Shown here piece by piece: positions 34,224 to 42,904 of a stretch of DNA of 64,000 nt (within the stretch, counting starts at the first letter, position 1; each line of letters starts with the position of its first letter). Where the stretch lies: contig NZ_MKCT01000017.1 of NCBI RefSeq assembly GCF_001855555.1, positions 482,752-546,751 on the forward strand. Reading direction: 5' to 3'. The DNA is from Chromobacterium sphagni (GTDB lineage Bacteria > Pseudomonadota > Gammaproteobacteria > Burkholderiales > Chromobacteriaceae). Made by a program: the position numbers and the translations under genes. Below the pieces are notes generated by a model, which worked only from the letters and a program-made list of their open reading frames with translations, was not told the DNA's origin and ran no database searches.

Positions 34224-35051
34224 ATGGCCGGAAAAGCCCCTTTGCGAGCGGGTTCCGGCGTCATGCCCAAGCCGCCCGCCTTTTTGACTTCCAAGCGTTC
34301 CCGCGAGGTTTGGAAATACACCATCACCGCGCTAGACGGCGCTGGCCTGGACTGGACTTCCGCGTTGCTGCAGATCGCCCTGTTGGCTGACAAGGTGGAC
34401 CAGTGGCGGGCACATGTCGAGGAGGTGGACCGCTATGGCCATCGCTACGACGAGGATGCCAACGGTGGTTCACTGGAAACCGATGAGTCCCGCGCCGAGC
34501 GACGGACGCGGGGTGAGGTGATGAAAGACCTGGACGACGGCGGCTTGACGGTGATCGCCGCCGGCCAGGTGCGCGCCCTGGATCGGATGTTGACGGCGGA
34601 TTTGTTCGCCGCCGATCCCTTTGCGGTGATGGATCAGCTGGGCGAGGGCGGTGCCAATCTGCCAAAAAAGCCGCCCTGGTCGATGACCAAAGGCGAGGCA
34701 CGGATCTGGCGCGAGATACAGCCATTGCTGCAGGCGTCCGGATTTGACTATTCAACGGCCGGCATCGCGCTGGGCTTGATATGTGCGGCTATTACCGACT
34801 GGCAAGCCTGCAAACAGTGGATTTTGGACAATCGGGGCATGATTTTCGCGGCGGCCAAGGATACCGGCCGCCGGTATGAAGTCAGCGCCAGCTACAACCG
34901 GGCAAAGATCGCCAAACAGATACGCGAATTGCTCAAACGAAATGGAATGACGGTGGCCTCATGCGCAAGAACCAAGGCGCTAAGCAAGGGCCGGGTGATA
35001 AGCAAGGACTTGGCCGAGCTGCTGGGGTACATCAACGACAATCCGGATTGA
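34224..35051 (+). CDS. terS: Terminase small subunit (P27 family), duplicated domain
   Basis: A 275-residue DNA-recognition subunit. The P27-like pattern appears twice: SKRSREVWKYTITALDGAGLD...ALLQIALLADKVDQW (about 24-72) and TKGEARIWREIQPLLQASGFD...IALGLICAAITDWQ (about 152-200), each followed by the usual basic helix region. The second ends in the family-typical LLKRNGMTVASCARTKAL. Usual P27 proteins are about 110-170 residues, so this one looks like a tandem duplication. It overlaps terL by 91 nt. Confidence 0.8.
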   Translation: MAGKAPLRAGSGVMPKPPAFLTSKRSREVWKYTITALDGAGLDWTSALLQIALLADKVDQWRAHVEEVDRYGHRYDEDANGGSLETDESRAERRTRGEVMKDLDDGGLTVIAAGQVRALDRMLTADLFAADPFAVMDQLGEGGANLPKKPPWSMTKGEARIWREIQPLLQASGFDYSTAGIALGLICAAITDWQACKQWILDNRGMIFAAAKDTGRRYEVSASYNRAKIAKQIRELLKRNGMTVASCARTKALSKGRVISKDLAELLGYINDNPD

Positions 35052-36751
35052 TTCCGGCCTGTTACGTTTTGCAGCCGTGGGATCAGTACGGCCTGGACGT
35101 GCTAGAGGGCCGCATCAAGGTCGGCCGCTATGTGCGCCTGGCGGTAGAGCGGCATTTCCGCGACTTGCAGCAGCAGGAAGCGCGCGGCCTGCTCTGGCGG
35201 CCGGAAAAAGCCGCTCATGCATTGGGTTTTTTTCCGCGCTATTGCCGCCACTTCGAAGGCGAGTGGGCTGGCCAGGAGGTGGTGCTGGCGCCGTGGCAGG
35301 CGTTCTGGATTGCGGTCGAGTTTGGTTGGTACAACCGGAACGGCCGACGCCGTTTCCGCACCTTTTACGAAGAAGTCGCGCGCAAAAACGGCAAGTCCAC
35401 CAAGTTGGCCGGCCTGGGCCTGTACCTGTTCGCCGCCGACAAGGAAGCCGGCGCGCAAGTCTACACGGCAGCGACGAAATTAGAGCAAGCCAAAATCACG
35501 CATGCGGCGGCGGAAATGATGGTCGCCAAGTCGCCCGCCTTGCGCCAGCTGGTACAGAACCACAAAAACAAGTTGTGGATACCTGGCACGGCGAACAAGT
35601 TCATCCCATTGGGCGCCGACGCCAAGACGTTGGATGGCCTCAACGTCCACGGCGCGATTATCGATGAACTACATGCGCACCCTTCGCGCGGCCTATGGGA
35701 CGTGATCGATACCGGGCGTGGATCGAGACGACGCAGCGTGATGCACGCGATTACCACGGCCGGTTTCAACCAAGAGGGCAGCATCTGCTTGGAGCAGCGC
35801 AATTACCTGATCCGGATTTTGGAAAATCAGGGCAAAGACCCAGCGCTAGAGGACGACAGTTTCGGCGGCGTGATCTACACGCTGGACCCGGAGGACGATT
35901 GGTTTGACGAGTCGGTATGGTGCAAGGCCAATCCGAATCTTGGCGTGTCGGTGTTCCTGGAAGAGTTGCGCACGCAGGCGCAAAAGGCGCGTGTGGTGCC
36001 GACCGCGCTGTTCAACTTCCTGACCAAGCGCCTGAACATCTGGACGCAAGCGGTTGATAGCTGGATTTCCCTGGACGAATGGGACAAGGGAACAGCCGCG
36101 GTCGATCCTGAGTTGCTGCGGCATCGGCGTTGCTTCGGCGGCTTGGACCTAGCCAGCAAGACCGATATTGCCGCCTGGGTGCTGCTGTTCCCGCCTGAGA
36201 AGCCGGGGGCGCCATGGCAGGTTCTGCCGCGTTTTTTTGTGCCGGCCGACAACATGCTGGCGCGTGACAAAAGCGACAGGGTTTCCTATTCGACTTGGGC
36301 GCGGCAAGGCTACATCACGGCCACCGCCGGCACGCGGATCGATCAGGAAGTGATCCGCGCCCAGATCCTGGCCGATGCCCGGCAATTCGATCTGCAGGCC
36401 ATCGGCTTTGACGAATGGAACGCCGGCAAGCTGGCTACCGAACTGACAGAAGACGGGCTGCAGTTGGTCGCGCTGTCACAGAATTTCCAAAACTTGTCCG
36501 ATCCGACGAAAGAACTTGAAGCCTTGATCAAGTCGCAAGCGCTGGCCCATGGCGGCCATCCGGTATTGCGCTGGATGGCCGGCAATGTGGTGGTGCTGCG
36601 CGACTCCAACGACAACTATCGCCCGAACAAGGGGAAGTCGCGGGAGAAGATCGACGGCATTGTGGCGCTGGTGATGGCATTGAATCGGGCGCTGTATCAC
36701 GCCCCGGCGGAATCGTTCGTTTCCGCCTACGAAGACGAGGTGTGTTTGTGA
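34961..36751 (+). CDS. terL: Terminase large subunit
   Basis: A 596-residue HK97-type packaging motor. The ATPase half shows the deviant Walker A VARKNGKST (139-147) and Walker B GAIIDELHAH (Asp235, Glu236) followed by the coupling region TTAGFNQEG. The nuclease half begins FGGLDLASKTD and contains IGFDEWNAGK. The first 29 residues overlap terS in another frame; the true start could be later, but no better start with a ribosome site is seen. Confidence 0.93.
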   Translation: MRKNQGAKQGPGDKQGLGRAAGVHQRQSGLIPACYVLQPWDQYGLDVLEGRIKVGRYVRLAVERHFRDLQQQEARGLLWRPEKAAHALGFFPRYCRHFEGEWAGQEVVLAPWQAFWIAVEFGWYNRNGRRRFRTFYEEVARKNGKSTKLAGLGLYLFAADKEAGAQVYTAATKLEQAKITHAAAEMMVAKSPALRQLVQNHKNKLWIPGTANKFIPLGADAKTLDGLNVHGAIIDELHAHPSRGLWDVIDTGRGSRRRSVMHAITTAGFNQEGSICLEQRNYLIRILENQGKDPALEDDSFGGVIYTLDPEDDWFDESVWCKANPNLGVSVFLEELRTQAQKARVVPTALFNFLTKRLNIWTQAVDSWISLDEWDKGTAAVDPELLRHRRCFGGLDLASKTDIAAWVLLFPPEKPGAPWQVLPRFFVPADNMLARDKSDRVSYSTWARQGYITATAGTRIDQEVIRAQILADARQFDLQAIGFDEWNAGKLATELTEDGLQLVALSQNFQNLSDPTKELEALIKSQALAHGGHPVLRWMAGNVVVLRDSNDNYRPNKGKSREKIDGIVALVMALNRALYHAPAESFVSAYEDEVCL

Positions 36752-36912
36752 ATAAGTTGGACTATTTGACGCTGCTGGTTGGCCTGGCCGGCGCGGCGGC
36801 GGTAACGGTCGGCATGGCGCTACTGCATGCGGCGGCCGGTTGGGTGGTGGGCGGTGGCTTTGGGCTGGCCTGGTCGTGGATGACGGCGCGCAGCGCGGGA
36901 AGGGCGCGCTGA
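36748..36912 (+). CDS. Small membrane protein between terL and portal
   Basis: A 54-residue protein from GTG 36748, overlapping the terL stop (GTGA) and the portal start (TGATG). It has two close hydrophobic stretches (YLTLLVGLAGAAAVTVGMALLHAAAGWVV). Coupled on both sides, so probably real. Small membrane proteins at this place are seen in related phages; function unknown. Confidence 0.65.
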   Translation: MNKLDYLTLLVGLAGAAAVTVGMALLHAAAGWVVGGGFGLAWSWMTARSAGRAR

Positions 36913-38162
36913 TGTTCATGTCGCAGCAGTTTGGCCAGTCTGCGGCCTCGCCCGATCCGGGTTGGCTCTCCAGCCTGCTGGGCGGGGCAGCCAAGAGCGC
37001 GGCAGGCGTGGCGGTGTCGCCAAACAAGGCGCTGTCGATTACTACCTATCAGGCATGCATCACCCTGCTGGCCGAGTCGCTGGCGCAACTGCCTTGCGAG
37101 CTGTACCGCCGCAACGGGGATCAGCGCGAGCGGGTGACGGACCATCCAGTGGCCCGCCTGCTGCGCCAGCCTAACGGCTGGCAAACCCCGTTCGAATTCA
37201 ACGAAGGGACGCAGATCGCCGCTGCGCATGGAGGCAACGCCTATTCCTATATCGAGCGCGACCGGGCCGGGCGGCCTGTGGCGCTGCTGCCGCTGGACAC
37301 GGGCAAGGTGTCGGTTCTGCGCGGAGCCGACTCGCTGCCGTACTACCAGTTTGAAGGGCAGGAGCCGATGCCGGCGCGCATGGTTCATCATGTGCGGTGG
37401 TTTTCGCTCAACGGGTATACCGGCGTCAGCCCGGTGCAGTTGCATTGCGACAGCCTGGGCCTAGCCCTGGCTACCCATGGCCACGCCAGCGCGGTGTTTG
37501 CCAACGGCACGCACCTGGCCGGCGTGCTGGAGCGTCCGGCAGAGGTCGGCGGACAGGAACTCAAGCCGTTGAGTCCGGAGCGGGTGCGGCAAATCAAGGC
37601 GGCGTGGAAAGCCGAGTACGCGGGCCGGGACAACGCGATGAAAGTCGCTTTGCTGCAGGAGGGCATCAACTTCCGTCCGCTGTCGATGACCAATGCCGAT
37701 GCCCAACTGATCGATGCCCGCAAGCTGTCGGCTCTGGAGGTAGCGCAGATTTTCAAAATGCCGCCACACAAAGTTGGTCTCTTGGATCGGGCGACAAACA
37801 ACAACATCGAGCATCAGGGCATCGAGTATGTGATCTATTGCCTGATGCCCTGGATCAAACGCCACGAACAGGCCCGCATGCGCGACCTGTTGTTGCCGTC
37901 CGAACGTGGCGAGCTGTACATCGAGTTCAACGTGTCCGGCCTGCTGCGCGGCGACACGCAGAGCCGCTATGCCGCGTATGCAATTGGGCGGCAATGGGGC
38001 TGGTTGTCTGCCAACGACATCCGGCGCTTGGAAAACCTGCCGCCTATCCCCGGAGGCGATGTCTATATGCAGCCGCTCAATATGGTGGACACGCGCGGCG
38101 CATCGCTGCAGGGCAAGCCTGATGCCAAGGCCCTGGCAGAGGTCGAAAGCATTCTGCAATAA
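36912..38162 (+). CDS. Portal protein (HK97 family)
   Basis: A 416-residue portal protein that forms the dodecameric DNA channel of the head. Family blocks: ALSITTYQACITLLAESLAQLPCELYRR (about 40-67), YSYIERDRAGRPVALLPLD, LSALEVAQIFKMPPHKVGLLD, NNIEHQGIEYVIYCLMPWIKRHE and YAIGRQWGWLSANDIRRLENLPPIPGGD. I take ATG 36912, which overlaps the previous stop; ATG 36918 is also possible. Confidence 0.93.
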   Translation: MFMSQQFGQSAASPDPGWLSSLLGGAAKSAAGVAVSPNKALSITTYQACITLLAESLAQLPCELYRRNGDQRERVTDHPVARLLRQPNGWQTPFEFNEGTQIAAAHGGNAYSYIERDRAGRPVALLPLDTGKVSVLRGADSLPYYQFEGQEPMPARMVHHVRWFSLNGYTGVSPVQLHCDSLGLALATHGHASAVFANGTHLAGVLERPAEVGGQELKPLSPERVRQIKAAWKAEYAGRDNAMKVALLQEGINFRPLSMTNADAQLIDARKLSALEVAQIFKMPPHKVGLLDRATNNNIEHQGIEYVIYCLMPWIKRHEQARMRDLLLPSERGELYIEFNVSGLLRGDTQSRYAAYAIGRQWGWLSANDIRRLENLPPIPGGDVYMQPLNMVDTRGASLQGKPDAKALAEVESILQ

Positions 38163-38181
38163 CTACCCGTTTTGTAACCAG

Positions 38182-38204
38182 CCCGCCGCAAGGCGGGTTT
38201 TTTT
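38182..38204 (+). terminator. Hairpin terminator after the portal gene
   Basis: CCCGCC / GGCGGG with a GCAA tetraloop and seven T. Confidence 0.8.
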
Positions 38205-38221
38205 ATGCGGGAAGGTAAGGC

Positions 38222-38344
38222 ATGCAGCCAATTGAATCGGAACTGGCGTGGGAAACTGGTGAGCAAATCATCGAGGCGGTGAAGGAGGGCCGCCGCGACG
38301 TGATGGATTTGGAAGACCCGGTAAGCGCCTGGGGAGCCGAATGA
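38222..38344 (+). CDS. Hypothetical small acidic protein, 40 residues
   Basis: MQPIESELAWETGEQIIEAVKEG begins a short acidic helical protein. The ATG at 38222 follows GGTAAGG, and its stop overlaps the methyltransferase start (ATGA). Coupling suggests it is translated. Function unknown. Confidence 0.55.
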   Translation: MQPIESELAWETGEQIIEAVKEGRRDVMDLEDPVSAWGAE

Positions 38345-39174
38345 ATGAGCTGGCTCTTTTCGGCGGGGCTGGTGGCGGAATACTCGGTGGCCACCTGTTG
38401 GGATGGCGCACCGTCTGCGCCGTTGAGCGTGATGCCTACGCCGCACAAGTTCTGGCGCAACGACAGACCGATGGATGTCTCGCGCCTTTCCCAATTTGGT
38501 CTGACGTGTGCAGTTTTGACGGAAGACCGTGGGCGGGACTTGTTGACGTGGTATCGGGCGGCTTTCCTTGCCAAGACATCAGCGCCGCAGGGCGGGGCGC
38601 CGGTATCGAGGGCGAGCGGTCGGGACTATGGGCCGAAATGGCAAGAATTATCGGTGAAGTACAGCCCCGATTCATCTTGCTGGAAAACTCACCTTTGCTT
38701 GTGGGCCGAGGACTTGCCCTGGTCGTCGGTGATCTTGCCCAAATGGGGTTCGATGCGGAATGGGCTTGCCTATCAGCATCCGACCTTGGAGCGCCCCATA
38801 AGCGAGATCGAATCTGGCTCGCCGCAGTGGCAAACCGTGGTCGCGGACGATGCGATAGAGCGGGCGGCGGGCAAGTGGAATTCCCGGGGAGAGCCGAGGC
38901 TGAGCGCGCAAGTGAAGCTATGGCCGACGCCGACCGCTTGCGCCAGCAAGGGAACGTCACCCGGTTCGTTGATCCGGAAGACCGGCGCCAGCAGGGAGCG
39001 GGACCGGCTGGACCATGCGGTGATGGCTTCGGACCATGGCCAGCTGAACCCGGAATGGGTCGAGTGGTTGATGGGTTGGCCCATCGGATGGACCGGATTA
39101 GGGCGCTTGGAAATGGACAGGTTCCGCGCGTGGCAGCGGCAGCATGGGCCTGCCTGGGGTCAAAAGCAGCCTAG
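38341..39174 (+). CDS. DNA cytosine-C5 methyltransferase
   Basis: A 277-residue compact Dcm-type enzyme. Motif I is FGGAGGGILGG (7-17), motif IV SGGFPCQDIS with catalytic Cys77, motif VI ENS (115-117), motif VIII HKRDRIWL (153-160) and motif X RALGNGQVP (about 254-262). The target-recognition region between VIII and X is short and Arg/Gly-rich. It would methylate cytosines to shield phage DNA from host restriction. Nearly its whole length is overlapped by a second open frame (38345-39235). Confidence 0.88.
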   Translation: MNELALFGGAGGGILGGHLLGWRTVCAVERDAYAAQVLAQRQTDGCLAPFPIWSDVCSFDGRPWAGLVDVVSGGFPCQDISAAGRGAGIEGERSGLWAEMARIIGEVQPRFILLENSPLLVGRGLALVVGDLAQMGFDAEWACLSASDLGAPHKRDRIWLAAVANRGRGRCDRAGGGQVEFPGRAEAERASEAMADADRLRQQGNVTRFVDPEDRRQQGAGPAGPCGDGFGPWPAEPGMGRVVDGLAHRMDRIRALGNGQVPRVAAAAWACLGSKAA

Positions 39175-39235
39175 CCCTACCTGCGAAAAGAGCTTTGCAG
39201 CCCGCAAGGATCAGAAAGAGAGAGACAACACATGA
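38345..39235 (+). CDS. Overlapping-frame phage protein at the methyltransferase locus
   Basis: A 296-codon frame shifted by one base from the methyltransferase starts 4 nt after it and runs 61 nt past its end. The product has blocks I recall from a widespread phage protein family found with cytosine methylases: LTEDRGRDLLTWYRAAF, KYSPDSSCWKT, SVILPKWGSMRNG, WPTPTA and LNPEWVEWLMGWPIGWT. The stop overlaps the next start (ATGA), which supports translation. No function is known to me. The chance that one frame is a by-product of the other must be kept in mind. Confidence 0.6.
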   Translation: MSWLFSAGLVAEYSVATCWDGAPSAPLSVMPTPHKFWRNDRPMDVSRLSQFGLTCAVLTEDRGRDLLTWYRAAFLAKTSAPQGGAPVSRASGRDYGPKWQELSVKYSPDSSCWKTHLCLWAEDLPWSSVILPKWGSMRNGLAYQHPTLERPISEIESGSPQWQTVVADDAIERAAGKWNSRGEPRLSAQVKLWPTPTACASKGTSPGSLIRKTGASRERDRLDHAVMASDHGQLNPEWVEWLMGWPIGWTGLGRLEMDRFRAWQRQHGPAWGQKQPSPTCEKSFAARKDQKERDNT

Positions 39236-39384
39236 ACGTTTCCAACTACACGCCGCCGGCGGCCATGATCGGCGGCCAGGGCGGCAGTCTGCTGGCGGCC
39301 GTGCTGGTCGGCGCATTGTCGCGCCATCCGGTGGCGGCCTCGTTGCCACAGCTGGCCATGCCGCCGGCAAAGGCTGGCCAGTGA
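39232..39384 (+). CDS. Hypothetical small protein, 50 residues
   Basis: From ATG 39232 (overlapping the previous TGA) to TGA 39384, which overlaps the protease GTG. It has a weakly hydrophobic middle (MIGGQGGSLLAAVLVGALS). Coupled at both ends. Function unknown. Confidence 0.5.
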   Translation: MNVSNYTPPAAMIGGQGGSLLAAVLVGALSRHPVAASLPQLAMPPAKAGQ

Positions 39385-40337
39385 GGGGGCAATTCCTGCT
39401 GTCGCAGCTGATGAATCAGCCGCACATGGTATTGCCGGACGTGCTGCATGAGGCGGTGGCCTGGGCCGGGGAGCGGGCCGGCGTCGAGTTGCGCCAGCTG
39501 GGCGTCCACGTCGCCGCCGCGCTGCAGCCTGCAGCCTGGCGCGAGGATGGCGGCCGGGCATCGATGGCCAGCCTGGCGGAACAGCGGATGCAGTCCGCGC
39601 AGCAAACGGGCCTGCTGGTGATCCCGGTGCAAGGGCTGTTGGTGGCGCGCGAAGCGAACGTCAATCTGTGCGCCACGCAAACCAGCTATGAAGGCATCCG
39701 CAGCCAGATACAAGCGGGTCTGAACGATCCGCGTGTTAGCGCCATGGTGCTGGAGCTGGATAGTCCTGGCGGCGCGGTGGTCGGCTGTTTCGAGCTGGTG
39801 GCCGACATCGAGGCGGCCAAGGCGGTCAAGCCGATTCACGCCCTGGTGCATTTCAACGCGTTTTCCGCTGCCTACGCCATCGCCTGCGCCTGCAGCGATA
39901 TCACGCTGTCGGAATCGTCGGGGGTGGGGTCCATTGGCGTGATCATGAAACATGCCGACTTCAGCCAGCAGCTGGCCAGTTCCGGCGTAGCTGTCACCAC
40001 GTTTTACCGGGGCGCGCGCAAAAACGACATGGCCAGCGATGCGCCGTTGTCGGACGACGCTCGCGCGATGGTCGAAAAGCGCATGGACGCCTATTACGAC
40101 AAGTTCGCCGGAGTGGTGGCGAGCAACCGCGGCCTTTCCGTCGCGGCGGTCAAGGCGACCGATGCCGGGCTGTTTTTCGGCGCTGAGGCTGTGCTTGTCG
40201 GCCTGGCCGACCGGGTGGAAAGCCAGCAATTGGCAATCAACCGGATGGCGGCCGAGGTGGCCGCGAGCCGGCCGCCGCCGCTTGCGTCTTCCCGGCGCGC
40301 GACCGCCGCCGCCATGGCGATGGCCGCCCAGCTGTAA
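39381..40337 (+). CDS. S49-family prohead protease
   Basis: A 318-residue SppA/SohB-like serine peptidase. The core shows VSAMVLELDSPGGAVVGCFELVADI (about 119-143), the nucleophile region FNAFSAAYAIACA (probable Ser162) and SESSGVGSIGVI. S49 enzymes mature the head in many HK97-like phages and sit between portal and capsid, as here. The open frame extends far upstream, but GTG 39381 overlaps the previous stop; ATG 39411 is an alternative start. Confidence 0.88.
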   Translation: MRGQFLLSQLMNQPHMVLPDVLHEAVAWAGERAGVELRQLGVHVAAALQPAAWREDGGRASMASLAEQRMQSAQQTGLLVIPVQGLLVAREANVNLCATQTSYEGIRSQIQAGLNDPRVSAMVLELDSPGGAVVGCFELVADIEAAKAVKPIHALVHFNAFSAAYAIACACSDITLSESSGVGSIGVIMKHADFSQQLASSGVAVTTFYRGARKNDMASDAPLSDDARAMVEKRMDAYYDKFAGVVASNRGLSVAAVKATDAGLFFGAEAVLVGLADRVESQQLAINRMAAEVAASRPPPLASSRRATAAAMAMAAQL

Positions 40338-40358
40338 CCCAACGCAAACCCAACATAC

Positions 40359-40379
40359 CGCGCCTTCGGGCGCGTTTTT
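40359..40379 (+). terminator. Hairpin terminator upstream of capsid
   Basis: CGCGCC / GGCGCG with a TTCG tetraloop and five T. Confidence 0.78.
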
Positions 40380-40386
40380 CATTTCA

Positions 40387-40408
40387 GCCGCTTCCAGCGG
40401 CTTTTTTT
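40387..40408 (+). terminator. Second hairpin terminator upstream of capsid
   Basis: GCCGC / GCGGC with a TTCCA loop and seven T, 8 bp after the previous one. Confidence 0.7.
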
Positions 40409-40423
40409 ACGTCTGGAGTCTGG

Positions 40424-41743
40424 ATGTCCGTAGTGCTTGAGTTGAAAAAACGCCGTGCCGAACTGTCCGCCGCTGTGAACCAACTGGCCGCCCTGGAGGC
40501 GACCGGCGCCGCGCTGAACGCCGAGCAGGTGGCCAGCATCGACGCGATGCAAAAAGAGTTTGATGACATCGGGGCCAAGATCGCCCGCGCCGAAGCCGCC
40601 GAGCGAATGACGGCCGCCACGGCACAGCCGGTGGACAACCCGCAAGGCCCGCGCGTAGCTGCGGCGCCGATCCATGCGACGCCGGCCGCGCCGACCGTGA
40701 AGGGCGGCGGCATGGCGCGCATGGCGGCGGCGCTGATCGAGGCGCAGGGCAATTACCGCGAGGCCGCCAATATCGCGGATGAACGCGGTTATGGCCAGGA
40801 GGTGGCGGCGGCGCTCAATACCGGGTCGCCGTCCGCTGGCGGCGTGCTGGTGCCAACCAATATGGCGCGCGAAGTGATCGAGCTGCTGCGTCCTAAAACC
40901 GTGGTACGCAAGCTGGGCGCGCGCTCGCTGCCGCTGAACAACGGCAATTTGACGATTCCGCGTCTGCGAGGCGGGGCGACGGTCGGCTATATCGGCTCTG
41001 ACAGCGACGCGCCCGTAACCGGCGTGAAGTTCGATGACCTGAAGCTGTCGAGCAAAAAGATGTCGGCTCTGGTGCCGATCAGCAATGACTTGCTGAGCAA
41101 TGCCGGCATCAGCCCGAACGTCGATCAGCTGATTGTGGATGACCTGACATCGTCGGTCGGCGCGCGCGAGGACAAGGCGTTTTTGCGTGACGACGGCAGC
41201 GGCAACCTGCCCAAGGGCCTGCGTCATTGGGCCTTGGCCAATAGCGTGTTTACCGCGCCGGAGCTGAGCGCCATCGATGCGGCTGCGCTGCAGGTGCTGG
41301 AAAACTTCCTGAACAAGTTGATTCTGTCGCTGGAAGGCGCGGACGCCAATATGGTGTCGCCGGGCTGGGTGATGTCCCCGAGGACTTTCCGTTTCTTGGA
41401 GGGCCTGAAGGACATGAAGGGCAGCAAGGTCTATCCGGAGTTGGCCAATCGAACGCTGAAGGGCTACCCGGTCGGCGTGACGACGCAAATCCCGAACAAC
41501 CTGGGCAAGGATGGCGACGAGTCAGAATTGTATTTCGCCGACTTCGGCGACTGCTTCATCGGTGAAGACCAGTCCCTGGTAATCGATTTTTCCAAGGAAG
41601 CCACTTACAAGGATACTGACGGCCAGATGGTAAGCGCCTTCCAGCGCGACCAGACGCTTATCCGCGTCATTGCCAAGCATGATTTTGGTCCGCGTCACCA
41701 AGAGTCGATTGCGGTCGGCGTCGGCATCAAGTGGGGCAAGTAA
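40424..41743 (+). CDS. Major capsid protein (HK97 fold) with scaffold domain
   Basis: A 439-residue capsid protein. The N-terminal coiled-coil delta domain (about 1-65) is followed by an Ala/Pro-rich linker that the S49 protease probably cuts. The mature part starts near 100-130 and has SAGGVLVPTNMAREVIELLRPKTVVRKLGARSLPL, the E-loop/A-domain regions and VSPGWVMSPRTFRFLEGLKD. It builds the icosahedral shell. Confidence 0.93.
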   Translation: MSVVLELKKRRAELSAAVNQLAALEATGAALNAEQVASIDAMQKEFDDIGAKIARAEAAERMTAATAQPVDNPQGPRVAAAPIHATPAAPTVKGGGMARMAAALIEAQGNYREAANIADERGYGQEVAAALNTGSPSAGGVLVPTNMAREVIELLRPKTVVRKLGARSLPLNNGNLTIPRLRGGATVGYIGSDSDAPVTGVKFDDLKLSSKKMSALVPISNDLLSNAGISPNVDQLIVDDLTSSVGAREDKAFLRDDGSGNLPKGLRHWALANSVFTAPELSAIDAAALQVLENFLNKLILSLEGADANMVSPGWVMSPRTFRFLEGLKDMKGSKVYPELANRTLKGYPVGVTTQIPNNLGKDGDESELYFADFGDCFIGEDQSLVIDFSKEATYKDTDGQMVSAFQRDQTLIRVIAKHDFGPRHQESIAVGVGIKWGK

Positions 41744-41754
41744 GTACGGTTCAA

Positions 41755-41777
41755 GGCTCGCGCAAGCGGGCCTTTTT
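41755..41777 (+). terminator. Hairpin terminator after capsid
   Basis: GGCTCGC / GCGGGCC with a GCAA tetraloop (one G-U pair) and five T. Confidence 0.75.
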
Positions 41778-41795
41778 ATATAGGAGGTAGGGAAC

Positions 41796-41999
41796 ATGAT
41801 CACAGTTGAATTCGTGAAGCCGCACGGAATGTATACGCCGGGCGACGTGGCCGGCTTTGAAGACCACGAGAAGGCCGACGCGCTGCAGGCGGCGGGGGTG
41901 GCACGTCTGCATGGCGAGGAGGCGGAAGGCGAGCCGGAGAGCAAGCCGGTGCCGGCCAAGAGCAAGGCCAAGGTGCAGCCAGCCAGCGAAGGCGCGTAA
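41796..41999 (+). CDS. Hypothetical head-region protein, 67 residues
   Basis: MITVEFVKPHGMYTPGDVAGFEDHEKADAL is a small SH3-like start found after the capsid gene in related phages; the tail is a low-complexity Glu/Lys/Pro stretch. An AGGAGGTAGGG ribosome site precedes ATG 41796. It abuts the connector gene. It may be a head decoration or accessory protein. Confidence 0.65.
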   Translation: MITVEFVKPHGMYTPGDVAGFEDHEKADALQAAGVARLHGEEAEGEPESKPVPAKSKAKVQPASEGA

Positions 42000-42581
42000 A
42001 TGGCCGCCGAGGTAATCCGGCGCAGTCCGGCGACAGTGCTGACGCTGGAGGAGGTGCGGCAGCAATGCCGCATCGATGCGGATCTGACCGACGACGACAG
42101 CTTGCTGCAGATGATCGAGCGGGCTGCCGTCGCCAGCGCCGAGGCCAGGGCCGGCGGGCCGCTGCTGATGGCGGATTGCCGCGAGACGCTGGACACCTGG
42201 CCAGGCCTGCCCTGGTTGTATCTGGAAATTGCGGGCGGGCGCGAGGTAGTTGCCATCGAAGCGATGCAGCAAGGGCAGCGCCAGCCGCTGCCGCTGAATG
42301 CCTTCCACATCGAGCAAGACGGGCGGCGTTTGTGCCTCAAGCCGCTGCGAAGCTGGCCGGAGGTAGACCCGGTGCCAGGGGCAATTTCGATAGCCTACCG
42401 GGCTGGCTTTGCCGAGGACGGGCAGGACGTGCCGGAGGACATGCGGCAGTGGCTGCGCTTCCGGGTTGCCACGTTATACGCCTACCGCGAAGAGATCAGC
42501 GCCGGCAGCGTGGTGGCCCTGCCGGATGGCCTGGTGGATAGTTTGATTGCCCATTACTGCCCGGCGGGTGGATGGATTTGA
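42000..42581 (+). CDS. Head-tail connector (gp6-like)
   Basis: A 193-residue protein of the phage connector gp6 type: LTLEEVRQQCRIDADLTDDDSLLQMIERAAVASAEARAG (about 14-53) is the typical helical start, and DMRQWLRFRVATLYAYREEISAG the typical C-terminal helix. It caps the portal from below. It directly follows the 67-residue gene. Confidence 0.8.
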   Translation: MAAEVIRRSPATVLTLEEVRQQCRIDADLTDDDSLLQMIERAAVASAEARAGGPLLMADCRETLDTWPGLPWLYLEIAGGREVVAIEAMQQGQRQPLPLNAFHIEQDGRRLCLKPLRSWPEVDPVPGAISIAYRAGFAEDGQDVPEDMRQWLRFRVATLYAYREEISAGSVVALPDGLVDSLIAHYCPAGGWI

Positions 42582-42904
42582 ACAAGGGGAAATGTGTGGA
42601 TAAGGATTGGCGTTGGGTTGAGGCCCGTGTAATCAAAACTCTCGAAGGAAATGAGAATTACCGGCTGAATGACTTGCTGTTCATGCCTGCGGATTTTTTA
42701 GAGATAGAGGAGATTGGCGAATATTTGGAGTGCGGAGAAGAAGCGGTTCGCGCTGCCGTGGCGGCGGGTGGTCGTCGCCAGTATTACTTTACGGAGGAAG
42801 AGTGGGCAAGCGGCAAGGCCGATGCAGTGCTGCGCGCTGATTTCATGGAGGTATTCGAGCGGGTCGGCCTCGCCTTGGAGGATGGGAACGAGGGCGCGGC
42901 TTGA
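42572..42904 (+). CDS. Hypothetical protein, 110 residues
   Basis: An acidic protein that overlaps the connector gene by 10 nt. The middle reads ADFLEIEEIGEYLECGEEAVRAAVAAGGRRQYYFTEEEW, a possible small helix-turn-helix. I do not recognise it. Codon use is somewhat AT-richer than in its neighbours, so it may be an inserted accessory gene. Confidence 0.6.
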   Translation: MDLNKGKCVDKDWRWVEARVIKTLEGNENYRLNDLLFMPADFLEIEEIGEYLECGEEAVRAAVAAGGRRQYYFTEEEWASGKADAVLRADFMEVFERVGLALEDGNEGAA

